From JADMIH01 sp036399775 (lineage in GTDB: Bacteria; Chloroflexota; Chloroflexia; QHBQ01; JADMIH01), in assembly GCA_036399775.1 (NCBI GenBank), contig DASWMJ010000092.1, positions 1 to 64,000 of the forward strand: a stretch of DNA of 64,000 nt, written 5' to 3'. The notes beneath the pieces are model-generated. The model ran no database searches. It had not been told where the DNA came from and saw only the letters and a list, made by a program, of their open reading frames with translations. Shown here piece by piece: positions 41,746 to 49,428 of this stretch (position 1 is its first letter; each line of letters opens with the position of its first letter). The position numbers were made by a program, and so were the translations under genes.

Positions 41746-43635
41746 TCAGGCGTTGTCGCCGGAAGAGCGTAGCGCGAGGCGGCGGCTCATGGCGGCTGCT
41801 TTACCGCCCGCCTTGTGGTTCTGGATAGCTGCCGGGCCGGCCTCACCGGCCACGCCGGATGCTGTAGGCTCGACGGCCTCAAGAGCTGCGACCTCACTTG
41901 CTTGAGGCTGCGTCCCCAGCAGGGGCTTTCCATCGGGGCCTGTTCTGGTTAGCCAGGTGAGGATCGTTGAGCGCTTACTCAGGGAGAGGTCACGCGTGAC
42001 GGGCATTAAGTTTGGGTTGTCCGGGTTGAGGCCGAAGGCGAGTCGCAACATGTCCAGGTTATCGCAGACCGAATCATAGTCCGCGAGATCGAGGAACCGG
42101 CCCATGACAGGGTAGAGGTTGGCGTACTGCTGAAAGATAGGTTGCAGGCTCCCCCACCATGTAGGCGGCTCGTCCGGGGTGAAAGCGTCCCAGACCAGGA
42201 TGCTGATGAAGTTCGCGGAATTCACAGGGTAATTAGGGACTAGGGTTTCTTGCAGGGAGGGCCGCACTCCGTAGACCTGTCCATCTATGTATCCACGCGG
42301 GTTTCCTGGGTCACTGGCCTTGATGGTGGCAACGACAGTGCCGTCAGGCCCGGTGGTCACCATTGGCTCGAATTGCAGCGCGCTGGTAGGTGCGCCGGGA
42401 TCGGGCCACCCGGCTTGAGGGTCGCCCTGTAGCTGGCTGGGGTCGAACGCCAGGGCTACCTGCGCCCCGGCATAGGGCTGGCCGAAGTGGGATGCAAATA
42501 GGCGAGCATCCGCTTGCTCGCCGGGATCCAGTCGAAACACAAATTTGTCGGCCCTCACATACACGGGGACTTCGCACATGGTCGGAATCAGGCCGACGGG
42601 GGTGGTGACCATGAGGGCCAGGGGGTTCGCGGCGATGGCCTCCAGGTCCTCACCGCTCAGGGTCCCGCCAGCCGGAAGCTCGACGACTCCCGCCGTGTTT
42701 TCATACCAGCCCGTTTCGGTGTATGGAATCTCGCCAATTGGGTACCAAACCCGGCTAGTTTGCTCATTATTGGGCAACAGCCCATAGGCCAGCGTTAACG
42801 GCCCCATGTCTGAGAGAGGGCCGCCGGGCACCGTCGTAGGGAGCGCATTGCCCAGGTCGAGCAATATCTTGCCTCTTTTCGGGTCAACAACGGCTACGAA
42901 ATAGTTGAGGATGCTAGAGTTCGGCGGCACCGGCAACATGAACTGCCGCCCCACCGTGAAGTGTTGAGGCTCGTCAGCGGACGCAGGCCCGATAGTACCC
43001 ACTACCCGGCCCCGCGTGAACTCAGGCGAGTTGAAGTTCATGTTATAGCCGTCAACGTTGAACTTGATTGATAGGAGGCCATCCTGCGCGGCAGCTTGCA
43101 ATTCCTTCAAGAATAGCGACTGCTCGACATCGCCCCATTCGAGGTCGGACAATACGGACTGGTACATCGCCCCAAAGGCCATATCGCCACCGCCGCCACC
43201 CTGCGCCCGGCTCCATATGTCTATGAAAGCTGCCGGTTGGTACCGTCCCCTTAGCAGAGTTTCTCCCGCCTCGTTGCAGATGCGGACATCAAGTCCCCAA
43301 ATCTCCGAGGCCATCTGCTGCTCAGGGTCGAGGTCCACGAGCTTCGCGGCTACCTGGCGGTCGGAGTCGGCTACCAGGTACGTGAGAACGGGGTCGCCGG
43401 GGTCCACGGGGCTACCATCCGCCAGCGATGCCGCCGTCACGTTGCAGCCGATCAAGCGCCAATCGGCGTCACCGGAGGGATTCCACCAGCCGTTAGGGGA
43501 AGTCGGTGTCTGCATCTTCTGATATTTCGGCAGGAAAGTCTTATTGTTGAAGTGTGTGAGGTCGTTGTTGACCGTTGACGGGGCCGCCTGGAATCTACCG
43601 GCGAAGTGCAAGCGCGGAGGGTTAAGATAGCTCAT
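41746..43635 (-). CDS. VioB N-terminal-like protein
   Basis: 629 residues from the ATG at 43635, chosen because AAAGGA lies six bases upstream; earlier in-frame codons lack one. It begins 'SYLNPPRLHFAGRFQAAPST', similar in form to the start of VioB (a proline, then R-x-HF-x-G). Beta-rich segments follow, including 'WSRAQGGGGGDMAFGAMYQSVLSDLEWGD' and 'GRVVGTIGPA..DEPQHFTVGR'. The rest (about 350-600) includes an Ig-like section ('PMVTTGPDGTVVATIKASDPG'). No catalytic motif is seen. Together with the next gene it looks like VioB split in two. No signal peptide is present. Confidence 0.65.
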   Translation of the reverse strand: MSYLNPPRLHFAGRFQAAPSTVNNDLTHFNNKTFLPKYQKMQTPTSPNGWWNPSGDADWRLIGCNVTAASLADGSPVDPGDPVLTYLVADSDRQVAAKLVDLDPEQQMASEIWGLDVRICNEAGETLLRGRYQPAAFIDIWSRAQGGGGGDMAFGAMYQSVLSDLEWGDVEQSLFLKELQAAAQDGLLSIKFNVDGYNMNFNSPEFTRGRVVGTIGPASADEPQHFTVGRQFMLPVPPNSSILNYFVAVVDPKRGKILLDLGNALPTTVPGGPLSDMGPLTLAYGLLPNNEQTSRVWYPIGEIPYTETGWYENTAGVVELPAGGTLSGEDLEAIAANPLALMVTTPVGLIPTMCEVPVYVRADKFVFRLDPGEQADARLFASHFGQPYAGAQVALAFDPSQLQGDPQAGWPDPGAPTSALQFEPMVTTGPDGTVVATIKASDPGNPRGYIDGQVYGVRPSLQETLVPNYPVNSANFISILVWDAFTPDEPPTWWGSLQPIFQQYANLYPVMGRFLDLADYDSVCDNLDMLRLAFGLNPDNPNLMPVTRDLSLSKRSTILTWLTRTGPDGKPLLGTQPQASEVAALEAVEPTASGVAGEAGPAAIQNHKAGGKAAAMSRRLALRSSGDNA

Positions 43636-43864
43636 ATCAGTCCTTTCGTGGGTGGACGCGAGCGAGCCATAAAGTGTGCTCGCCTCGCATAAAGAGATGA
43701 GTCCAAAACCGCCTGAATAGGGGGGCATATGCAAGGAGGGATAACGGGTATATTGTTAAGCTTGTAATTTAAACCACAGATGCACCAGGCAAGAGCGCAT
43801 TCAGGCAGAGCCTAGCTTATCATACACAGGTGCTTGTGTCAATAGTTGATTTACTTGTAAGAAT

Positions 43865-44161
43865 TCAGGAAACTACTTTACCACGCGGAACCTGGCTGGA
43901 AAACCTCTGAGCGGAGCGCGCTCGCGCTTTGGCGGCCTCTTCTGCGCGGTCCTTCGGGGGCGCGTTCGTTTCGAGCGAGTTGAGGAGGTTGCGGGCGGCT
44001 GCGGCTATCTCGTCAACTGCTGCATTGAAGGCAGCTTCGTTGGCTTTCGACGGCTTGTTGAAGCCGGTAAGCTTTCGCACGAATTGTAGTGAGGCCGCGC
44101 GAATCTCGTCCTCGGCTACCGGTGGCTCGAAGTTGAAGAGTGTCTTGATGTTTCTGCACAT
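43865..44161 (-). CDS. DUF2277 family protein
   Basis: 98 residues from the ATG at 44161. 'MCRNIKTLFNFEPPVAEDEI' and 'ASLQFVRKLTGFNKPSKANEAAFNAAVDEIAAAARNLL' match the DUF2277 family almost end to end. Function unknown; the family is small, helical and widespread in soil bacteria. It is the last gene of the ArsR-led run. Confidence 0.9.
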   Translation of the reverse strand: MCRNIKTLFNFEPPVAEDEIRAASLQFVRKLTGFNKPSKANEAAFNAAVDEIAAAARNLLNSLETNAPPKDRAEEAAKARARSAQRFSSQVPRGKVVS

Positions 44162-44206
44162 AGTGGGAACCCCAATCATAATCATAGCGTGAGAGCCAAC
44201 GAGTGG

Positions 44207-44542
44207 CTAACTCCAATCTTCTTGAATCATCCGGGGTACGGGGTGGATGTTGACCATGAGCGCGGCATGGTCGGACCTATTCTTGAATTCGTGCCAGGTG
44301 TTGGGCGGTATTACTGCGATGTTGCCGCTTCCTATCATCTGGGTCTCGCCGTTGACGATGACCTCGATCTCTCCGTCGAGAATGACGAATATCTCCTCAT
44401 ACGGGTGGCGATGTTTGTCGGCACCCCGCCCAGGGGCGCTGGTGACCACGAAGAATGAAGCGCTAGCTCCATAATCAACACCCTGGAACCGGGCGGCCCC
44501 ACCGCCGGGCGGCTTGAGACTGGCGATATCGATAATGTTCAT
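44207..44542 (-). CDS. Cupin domain protein
   Basis: 111 residues forming one cupin barrel: motif 1 'APGRGADKHRHPYEEIFVILDGE' (metal-binding His, His and Glu) and motif 2 'GNIAVIPPNTWHEFKNRS' (His). Such proteins bind metal ions and act as isomerases, dioxygenases or sugar sensors; the substrate is unknown. It lies 30 bases after the YdeI-type gene on the same strand. Confidence 0.87.
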   Translation of the reverse strand: MNIIDIASLKPPGGGAARFQGVDYGASASFFVVTSAPGRGADKHRHPYEEIFVILDGEIEVIVNGETQMIGSGNIAVIPPNTWHEFKNRSDHAALMVNIHPVPRMIQEDWS

Positions 44543-44572
44543 TGATGCTCCTGATAGATGTGGAGGTGGTTG

Positions 44573-45022
44573 TCAGGAATTGCCCAGTTTTGCGACGATG
44601 CCTGCGATGCGGCGCTCCCTGGTGGCTTGCGCTTTGGCATCTTGCACCTGCCGGACGTATTCCTTGCGCATGGTGTATGACAAAGCATCGAACGCTTCGG
44701 TCGCGCCCGCCTTTCCAGAGAGCGCCGTCTTGAGGTCGTCCGGAACGTCAACGGTTCGAGGCTCCGTGTCGAGTTCGAGCGTTACTTCAACCTGATCGCC
44801 TGCTTCGAGGCCTGCGGCTGCTCTATGCTCCTGGCTCACTCCTATCATGAACACGTCACCGAAAACGGCTACGGTGTTGCGATAGGTGTAACCGTTTATA
44901 GTCACCTTGACCTTGGGCCGCTTCTGCGTACCTAGCTCGGCTATTACTTCAGCCGGTACTCGTATGCCGGTAGCGTTTAGCCCCTCTGCTTTCTGAAGCG
45001 TGGTGGTGAATGTTACTGCCAT
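44573..45022 (-). CDS. YdeI/OmpD-associated (DUF1905) family protein
   Basis: 149 residues from the ATG at 45022, which follows AAGGAGG at ten bases. The N-terminal DUF1905 barrel ('FTTTLQKAEGLNATGIRVPAEVIAELG', 'VTINGYTYRNTVAVFGDVFMIGVSQEHR') is followed by the C-terminal helical motif 'FDALSYTMRKEYVRQVQDAKAQATRERRI' of the YdeI/OmpD-associated family. Function unknown. It often occurs, as here, beside SRPBCC and ArsR genes. Confidence 0.85.
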   Translation of the reverse strand: MAVTFTTTLQKAEGLNATGIRVPAEVIAELGTQKRPKVKVTINGYTYRNTVAVFGDVFMIGVSQEHRAAAGLEAGDQVEVTLELDTEPRTVDVPDDLKTALSGKAGATEAFDALSYTMRKEYVRQVQDAKAQATRERRIAGIVAKLGNS

Positions 45023-45086
45023 GTCGCGCAACCCTCCTTAGATTAGTTATATGTCTCCTTTGCAGCATACTGGTTGGGCCGCCCGG

Positions 45087-45539
45087 TTACTCGACCCTGG
45101 TCGAGATAGACTCATACCCACCGCCACCCGGATAGACCCACCCGCCGGAAAGGGTGTCGCCGTCTTCGCTGAACGTGCCCCTGTAGTATGCAGGAGAGCC
45201 TTTCTCTCCGCCCCAGATGGTGAGGGTCTCCCCGTCGGTTTCATACACGTACTCAAGGGTATTGCCCATGTTATCATAGTAGCGCGACTTTATCTCCTGG
45301 CCTGGCTCCGCTCCGAATTTCTGTTCATGCCCGATATATTCAATTCCCCTGATCTTGTGCCCATCGCTGTCAAGATCAACGTGCTGGATGAGGAAGAAGC
45401 CGCCTTCCATCCACTCGTAGGTAACCTGTCCTTGTACGCCGCCGGATACATTCCATGTGCCGACCAGTCTATCCAGACCTTTGAGGTCGGGGTTAGGGGT
45501 GGGTGATTGCTGGTATGCTTGTGTGCCGTTCTCTTCCAT
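45087..45539 (-). CDS. DUF1579-like lipocalin-type protein
   Basis: 150 residues. The central pattern 'LVGTWNVSGGVQGQVTYEWMEGGFFLIQHVDLD' and 'GETLTIWGGEKGSPAYYRGTFSEDGDTLSGGWVYPGGGGY' is the DUF1579/lipocalin-like beta barrel. No signal peptide. It shares this domain with the C-terminal half of the next gene upstream, so the two are probably paralogues. Ligand unknown. Confidence 0.78.
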   Translation of the reverse strand: MEENGTQAYQQSPTPNPDLKGLDRLVGTWNVSGGVQGQVTYEWMEGGFFLIQHVDLDSDGHKIRGIEYIGHEQKFGAEPGQEIKSRYYDNMGNTLEYVYETDGETLTIWGGEKGSPAYYRGTFSEDGDTLSGGWVYPGGGGYESISTRVE

Positions 45540-45577
45540 TGGTTTGCTCCTTTCTGTTTACTTCGCTTCGGCCTCAA

Positions 45578-45604
45578 GGCGGACACGCAGGTCCGCCCCT
45601 ACCA
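45578..45604. repeat. GGTAGGGGCGGAC...GTCCGCC dispersed palindrome
   Basis: GGCGGAC-ACGCAG-GTCCGCC followed by CCTACC. Read on the minus strand it is GGTAGGGGCGGACCTGCGTG..., a form found as a dispersed repeat in many bacteria. Confidence 0.7.
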
Positions 45605-45605
45605 T

Positions 45606-46277
45606 TTATTTGAACTTCGTGTACGTCAGGTCGAAGTCATGCTCCCAGTTCGCGCCGTCGCTCGATCTCTCCCAGGAGCCTGCGATGGTGTCGCCGTCCT
45701 CGCTGAATTTGCCTGTGAAACGCTGCGAGAAGCCCGGCGCTTCCCTCCAAAGTTTCCAGGTCTCGTTAGTCAGGCTCATCTCATACAAGCGGGAGATGCC
45801 ACGCGAGTCGAAATATAGCATGGAGTATCTTTCAGTCTCGCCGTCGCCGCCGAGGATAGCGGTGGAGCTGGGGAATGCGGGGTGTTCGACGCTCCCGCGC
45901 ACGATAAGGAAAGAGCCACCCTCCGACCACTCGAAGATTGTCCGACCGCGCGTGACGATGGGCGGATCGAGGGGCATATTTATATCTGTACGCCACTCGC
46001 CTACCAGGGCAGCCAGGCGCTCGATAGAGGGATTTGGCGCGGGTGGCTGCTGTGTTTTCTTCCCACCGGCGAAGGAGAGGCCCTTCGTGCCCAGGGCGTC
46101 GCGAAGCTGGGCGATTGCCTTTGGACCCATGCCATGTAATTTCTTGAGATCGGCCTCGCTGATCCGGCTTAATTGTTCGAGTTGGGTGTATCCTGCCGAG
46201 GCGAGCGCCCGCCGCGCAGGCATGGAAAGTCCACTCGGAAGGTCGCTTTCCGGCTGATCGTGTTGATTACGCTTCAT
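45606..46277 (-). CDS. Helix-hairpin-helix plus DUF1579-like fusion protein
   Basis: 223 residues from the ATG at 46277 (GGAAAG upstream). Residues about 15-65 ('LSMPARRALASAGYTQLEQLSRISEADLKKLHGMGPKAIAQLRDAL') are a helix-hairpin-helix domain like the C-terminal domain of RNA polymerase alpha subunit. The rest ('LVGEWRTDINMPLDPPIVTRGRTIFEWSEGGSFLIV', 'FTGKFSEDGDTIAGSWERSSDG') is a DUF1579-like barrel. Standalone alpha-CTD-like domains occur in several small soil-bacterial proteins. Whether this one touches DNA is unknown. It is part of the ArsR-led run. Confidence 0.78.
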   Translation of the reverse strand: MKRNQHDQPESDLPSGLSMPARRALASAGYTQLEQLSRISEADLKKLHGMGPKAIAQLRDALGTKGLSFAGGKKTQQPPAPNPSIERLAALVGEWRTDINMPLDPPIVTRGRTIFEWSEGGSFLIVRGSVEHPAFPSSTAILGGDGETERYSMLYFDSRGISRLYEMSLTNETWKLWREAPGFSQRFTGKFSEDGDTIAGSWERSSDGANWEHDFDLTYTKFK

Positions 46278-46314
46278 GGTCTTTCCTCCTATCGTTTCAG
46301 ACTCATAGTAAATC

Positions 46315-46785
46315 TCAAGCCTTCGCCAGATATTCCTCCAGACGGTCCATCGATTCGGACGCGCCGCCCTCCATTCCCGATTGGAGCATTCCGTCGCGGT
46401 CCTCAACCGACTGGAAGACGGATGCGTCCGTGAGCTTCGTCTTGCCGTCCTGCTCTTCGAAGGTCATGGTTGAAAGCAACACGTGGCCCGGCACACCTTC
46501 GAATTCAAAAGTGCTGACAATCCGCTCGGGCGACACGACATCATGATACACGCCATGGAACCCGTACTCGTTGCCCTCGGCATCATGATGGACGAAGCGC
46601 CAAACGCCGCCCGGCCTCACCTCCATCCGGTCAACAACGGTCGTAAGGTTCCGAGGCCCCCACCATTGAGGTATAGCATTCGGGTCCGTATACGCCTTGA
46701 ACACGAGATCGCGCGGCGCGTCAACGGTGCGTGTGATGACGATCTCTTGCTTTCCCGGTTCGGCGATAACATTAGTCTTAGCCAT
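46315..46785 (-). CDS. SRPBCC (AHSA1-type) protein 2
   Basis: 156 residues of the START/Bet v1-like AHSA1 family: 'IVITRTVDAPRDLVFKAYTDPNAIPQWWGPRNLTTVVDRMEVRPGGVWRF' and 'GVPGHVLLSTMTFEEQDGKTKLT'. These form a hydrophobic cavity; ligands are rarely known. AAAGGAG precedes the ATG. It follows its paralogue (46830-47339) in the same run. Confidence 0.92.
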   Translation of the reverse strand: MAKTNVIAEPGKQEIVITRTVDAPRDLVFKAYTDPNAIPQWWGPRNLTTVVDRMEVRPGGVWRFVHHDAEGNEYGFHGVYHDVVSPERIVSTFEFEGVPGHVLLSTMTFEEQDGKTKLTDASVFQSVEDRDGMLQSGMEGGASESMDRLEEYLAKA

Positions 46786-46829
46786 GATAGTTTCTCCTTT
46801 TGTCGTTTATTTGCCGGGGGTATGCCGAC

Positions 46830-47339
46830 TTATATGCTCGCCACGTAGTCCGCGAGGCGCTCCAGGCTTTCGGTCCAGCCTTGCTCCATTCCGGCTAGCG
46901 CGCCTTCAGCAGCGGGAGTTGCCCTGGTGACGACTGCATGTACCGTGAGCTTCGTCTTGCCTTCGTGCTCGGCGAACGTGACAGTGGTGATGTCTTCGAG
47001 TTGGAAATTGCCGTCTTCGTCACCAATGGCGCTGATGGTCATGACGAGCCGCTCAGGCTCAACGATTTCGTCGAAGGTGCCCTTCGTCGGATAGACAACG
47101 CCATCGGGTCCGGCCATGTGGATGAGGATAGCGCCGCCGGGCCGCGCGTCCAATTCGCAGACGGGGTTCGTAAAGTACTTCGGCCCCCACCACTGGGCAA
47201 CCTGCTTGGGGTCGGTCCACGCCCTGAAGACAAGTTCGCGTGGCGCGTCTATGATCCGTTCCAGGGTGAGGGTCTGCTGGCCCGATGCAGTCTGTGAGGT
47301 CGTCGCGGGGTTTGCCGTGTTACTGTTTGTCGTGGTCAT
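46830..47339 (-). CDS. SRPBCC (AHSA1-type) protein 1
   Basis: 169 residues from the ATG at 47339, which has AAAGGAG nine bases upstream and overlaps the end of the ArsR gene by 20 bases. The Thr/Asn-rich N-terminus (residues 1-24) is followed by 'LTLERIIDAPRELVFRAWTDPKQVAQWWGPKYFTNPVCELDARPGG', the AHSA1 signature. ArsR plus SRPBCC is a recurring bacterial gene pair; the regulator is thought to respond to a signal and raise the SRPBCC protein. Confidence 0.92.
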   Translation of the reverse strand: MTTTNSNTANPATTSQTASGQQTLTLERIIDAPRELVFRAWTDPKQVAQWWGPKYFTNPVCELDARPGGAILIHMAGPDGVVYPTKGTFDEIVEPERLVMTISAIGDEDGNFQLEDITTVTFAEHEGKTKLTVHAVVTRATPAAEGALAGMEQGWTESLERLADYVASI

Positions 47340-47673
47340 TAGTCTGCTCCTTTTCCTTTTGTTGAAGTTCGCGGAGGTAGTCCTCCAGGCGGTCAAGGCG
47401 CTCGTCCCAGAACCGGCGATAGCGCTCTACCCAATCGGCAACGTCCTGCATAGGGACCGGATTGAGATAGTGCAGTTTTTCACGCCCAACCTTGCGGGTC
47501 GTGATAAGGCCGGCCTCCTCCAAAATGCCCAGGTGCTTCATCACACCAAAGCGGGTCATGGGCAGGTGCGCGCACAGTTCGGTGAGGGTCTGCCCGTCGG
47601 TCTGGGAGAGCAAATCGAGTAGATGGCGGCGGTGGTGATCAGCCAACGCTTTGAACACATGTTCTACTTCCAT
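47320..47673 (-). CDS. ArsR family transcriptional regulator
   Basis: 117 residues. A winged helix-turn-helix: 'VFKALADHHRRHLLDLLSQTDGQTLTELCAHLPMTRFGVMKHLGILEEAGLITTRKVGREKLHYLNP'. The metal-binding Cys residues of true ArsR/SmtB sensors are absent from the recognition helix (one Cys, in 'ELCAH'), so the signal is probably not arsenic or zinc. It heads a run of eight minus-strand genes. Its promoter has a perfect palindrome ACCATATGGT in the spacer, a likely autorepression site, and the -10 box is so near the ATG that the mRNA should be leaderless. Confidence 0.9.
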   Translation of the reverse strand: MEVEHVFKALADHHRRHLLDLLSQTDGQTLTELCAHLPMTRFGVMKHLGILEEAGLITTRKVGREKLHYLNPVPMQDVADWVERYRRFWDERLDRLEDYLRELQQKEKEQTNDHDKQ

Positions 47674-47678
47674 GCCTT

Positions 47679-47708
47679 ATTATACGTTACCATATGGTCA
47701 CATGTCAA
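47679..47708 (-). promoter_or_regulatory. Promoter and operator of the ArsR-led operon
   Basis: Minus strand: consensus TTGACA (47703-47708), an 18-base spacer and consensus TATAAT (47679-47684). The spacer contains the perfect palindrome ACCATATGGT (47689-47698), extendable to 14 of 16 bases (47686-47701). Only five bases separate the -10 box from the ATG. Confidence 0.82.
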
Positions 47709-47755
47709 GGGGTGAAATGGGCAATTTGCAAAATTGATTGTGGTTATAACGCCTG

Positions 47756-48271
47756 CTAGAAGCGGTAGCGGGTTGAGCGGTTGACCGTTTCCTCCGTCGT
47801 GCCGAAGGCGAAGGCGATGGTGGGTGTCATTTCGTATACGTCGTATGGGGCCGGACCCGTTGTAGGCGCGCTGTAGGGGGCATCGAAGGCGCCGTCGCGC
47901 ACGGTGGCGGGCCATCCGTTTGCTCTGTATACCTCGGCCAAGCGTTGGAGCTTGTCTTCATCGTGCAACTTCGCGGCTTCGCCTTCAATCACAAGATCAT
48001 AGCCACGACTGGCGAACATGATGGCGCAGTGCGCGTTGTGCTCAAGGTTCTTCCCTTTGCGGGTGCCCTGGCCTGTGGTGAAGTAGAGCGCGTCGTCTAG
48101 CCAGACAGCCCCCACCGGGACCACGTGTGGCCTGCCATCCGGGCGCACCGTCGCCAGCCAGTGCGTGGTCTCGTCGGCCAGGCGCTCATATACCTCCGAC
48201 CAGGGTGTCGTTGCCGCATCATCGGCGCTAACCATCTGCTCAGCCACCGGCTCTTTCTCTTTATCCTGCAT
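47756..48271 (-). CDS. Pyridoxamine 5'-phosphate oxidase-like flavin/F420-binding protein
   Basis: 171 residues of the split-barrel family: 'THWLATVRPDGRPHVVPVGAVWLDDALYFTTGQGTRKGKNLEHNAHCAIMFA' and a C-terminal 'YEMTPTIAFAFGTTEETVNRSTRYRF'. Relatives bind FMN or coenzyme F420 and reduce or detoxify small molecules; the exact cofactor cannot be told. It lies upstream of, and apart from, the ArsR promoter, and its stop is about 50 bases from it. Confidence 0.88.
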   Translation of the reverse strand: MQDKEKEPVAEQMVSADDAATTPWSEVYERLADETTHWLATVRPDGRPHVVPVGAVWLDDALYFTTGQGTRKGKNLEHNAHCAIMFASRGYDLVIEGEAAKLHDEDKLQRLAEVYRANGWPATVRDGAFDAPYSAPTTGPAPYDVYEMTPTIAFAFGTTEETVNRSTRYRF

Positions 48272-48325
48272 TGCTTGTCTCCTTTCGCCTGGTTGTTTTA
48301 CACGCTTTCACGCTTTACGCCAGGG

Positions 48326-48769
48326 TTATGACGCCGGATCGTTTATGCGCTCCACGATGACTACAGGGATGTCCCTCTTAGCCTTCTTTTGATAGACCTC
48401 GTACTGGGGAAAGATCGCGACCATGAGCCGCCATAGCGCGGGCTTCTCCTCCTCGGTAGCGGGACGGGCCAGCGCGCTGAAGATGTCTTTACCGACCTGC
48501 AACTCGACCTTTGGCTCCTCAAGCAGGTTCAAATACCAGTACGGATTGTGCGGATTACCACCATTTGAGGCGGCCAGCACGTAGCGATCACCGTCGCGGC
48601 CATAAAAGAGCGCGGTGCGACGGAGCTTGCCACTCTTACGGCCACGGGTGGTCAGCAGGAGTACGTCGTGGCCAAAGTATCGACTCTGCGCTCCTTCACT
48701 CTCAACGTAGGTGCGGATATGGTTGGCGACCCACCCAACCGGGCTGTCCTGGACCTCTTGTTCGGCCAT
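48326..48769 (-). CDS. Deazaflavin (F420)-dependent nitroreductase family protein
   Basis: 147 residues from the ATG at 48769; two earlier ATGs (48778, 48793) compete, all near AGGAGG. 'HDVLLLTTRGRKSGKLRRTALFYGRDGDRYVLAASNGGNPHNPYWYLNLL' is the signature of the DDN family, which uses reduced F420 to reduce quinones and nitro compounds. This supports F420 use by the organism. It lies 50 bases upstream of the flavin-type gene on the same strand, so the two probably form one unit. Confidence 0.88.
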   Translation of the reverse strand: MAEQEVQDSPVGWVANHIRTYVESEGAQSRYFGHDVLLLTTRGRKSGKLRRTALFYGRDGDRYVLAASNGGNPHNPYWYLNLLEEPKVELQVGKDIFSALARPATEEEKPALWRLMVAIFPQYEVYQKKAKRDIPVVIVERINDPAS

Positions 48770-48930
48770 GTTTAGCATAAACCTCCTATGCATAGGTTGT
48801 AGCTTATGGTGGAAGGGCGATGGCTATGTCGTTGATGGCGCAATATAGTTCATGCGTTCTAGATTGTCAAGGGGTACCAGGACTACTTTTCCCCATCTGC
48901 ATAGAGTAAGGGCGGTCAAGAAGAGGCAAC

Positions 48931-48958
48931 AAAAAGACGCCTCATGCGAAGCGTCTTT
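48931..48958 (-). terminator. Hairpin with minus-strand T-run
   Basis: AAAGACGC (48933-48940) pairs with GCGTCTTT (48951-48958). Read on the minus strand the stem ends in TTTTT, as for a terminator of transcription leaving the island. Confidence 0.6.
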
Positions 48959-49179
48959 AGAAGTCGGAGAGGGTGTCGAACACCAGGGTAAGCTGTTGCC
49001 AACACCGATTATCTACTCTCATAGGCAATTATAGTTTGTATCTGCCAGCAGAGCTATTTTCGCACTATGCAGCCACTTCAGTCTATAATGTAGCAAACAG
49101 AAGAGAATCCGATTTGTATAGAAGACAATCCAACATTTCGCGCACAATTATCTACAGGGGATGCCTTAGCTGACCCTGG

Positions 49180-49261
49180 ATCAGTAAGTTGAGGTTCGAA
49201 TCCTTGCGTCCCAGCTAACAAGATAGGCACAAATTCGGCCCAGATGTTCCATGATCTGGGC
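49180..49261 (+). repeat. tRNA-3'-end-like repeat, left copy, with hairpin
   Basis: ATCAGTAAGTTGAGGTTCGA then ATCCTTGCGTCCCAGC. GGTTCGAATCC is a canonical T-loop, and 49190-49216 fits a T-arm plus acceptor strand. The 5' half of a tRNA is missing. A hairpin GCCCAGAT/ATCTGGGC (49238-49245, 49254-49261) follows. Confidence 0.65.
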
Positions 49262-49428
49262 ATGTCGTCTGAATATGTAGCCAAGTTCTTTAGAAGAGCC
49301 TATAGACTCATATGTCTAGATTGCAACTCCGCTTGTGCCGGATCTCCTTTGGATTGTCATTTCCCTTTTATGTTACGCATAGACCTTCTATGCCAACAAC
49401 CGACACCATAAGGTAATCTGCCGTTGCA

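Larger units (their letters stand above)
48770..49428. other. Left flank of the defence island
   Basis: About 660 bases, no credible gene, A+T-rich from about 48970. It contains a terminator-like hairpin (48933-48958), the left tRNA-3'-like repeat (49180-49229) and a hairpin GCCCAGAT/ATCTGGGC (49238-49261). Confidence 0.6.

Noticed and set aside
48973..49173. 66-codon open frame at the left flank of the defence island
   Set aside because: No ribosome binding site or family and AT-rich chance translation.
49180..49229. Complete tRNA gene
   Set aside because: Only the T-arm and 3' acceptor strand can be formed; no 5' acceptor, D-arm or anticodon arm upstream, in either copy.
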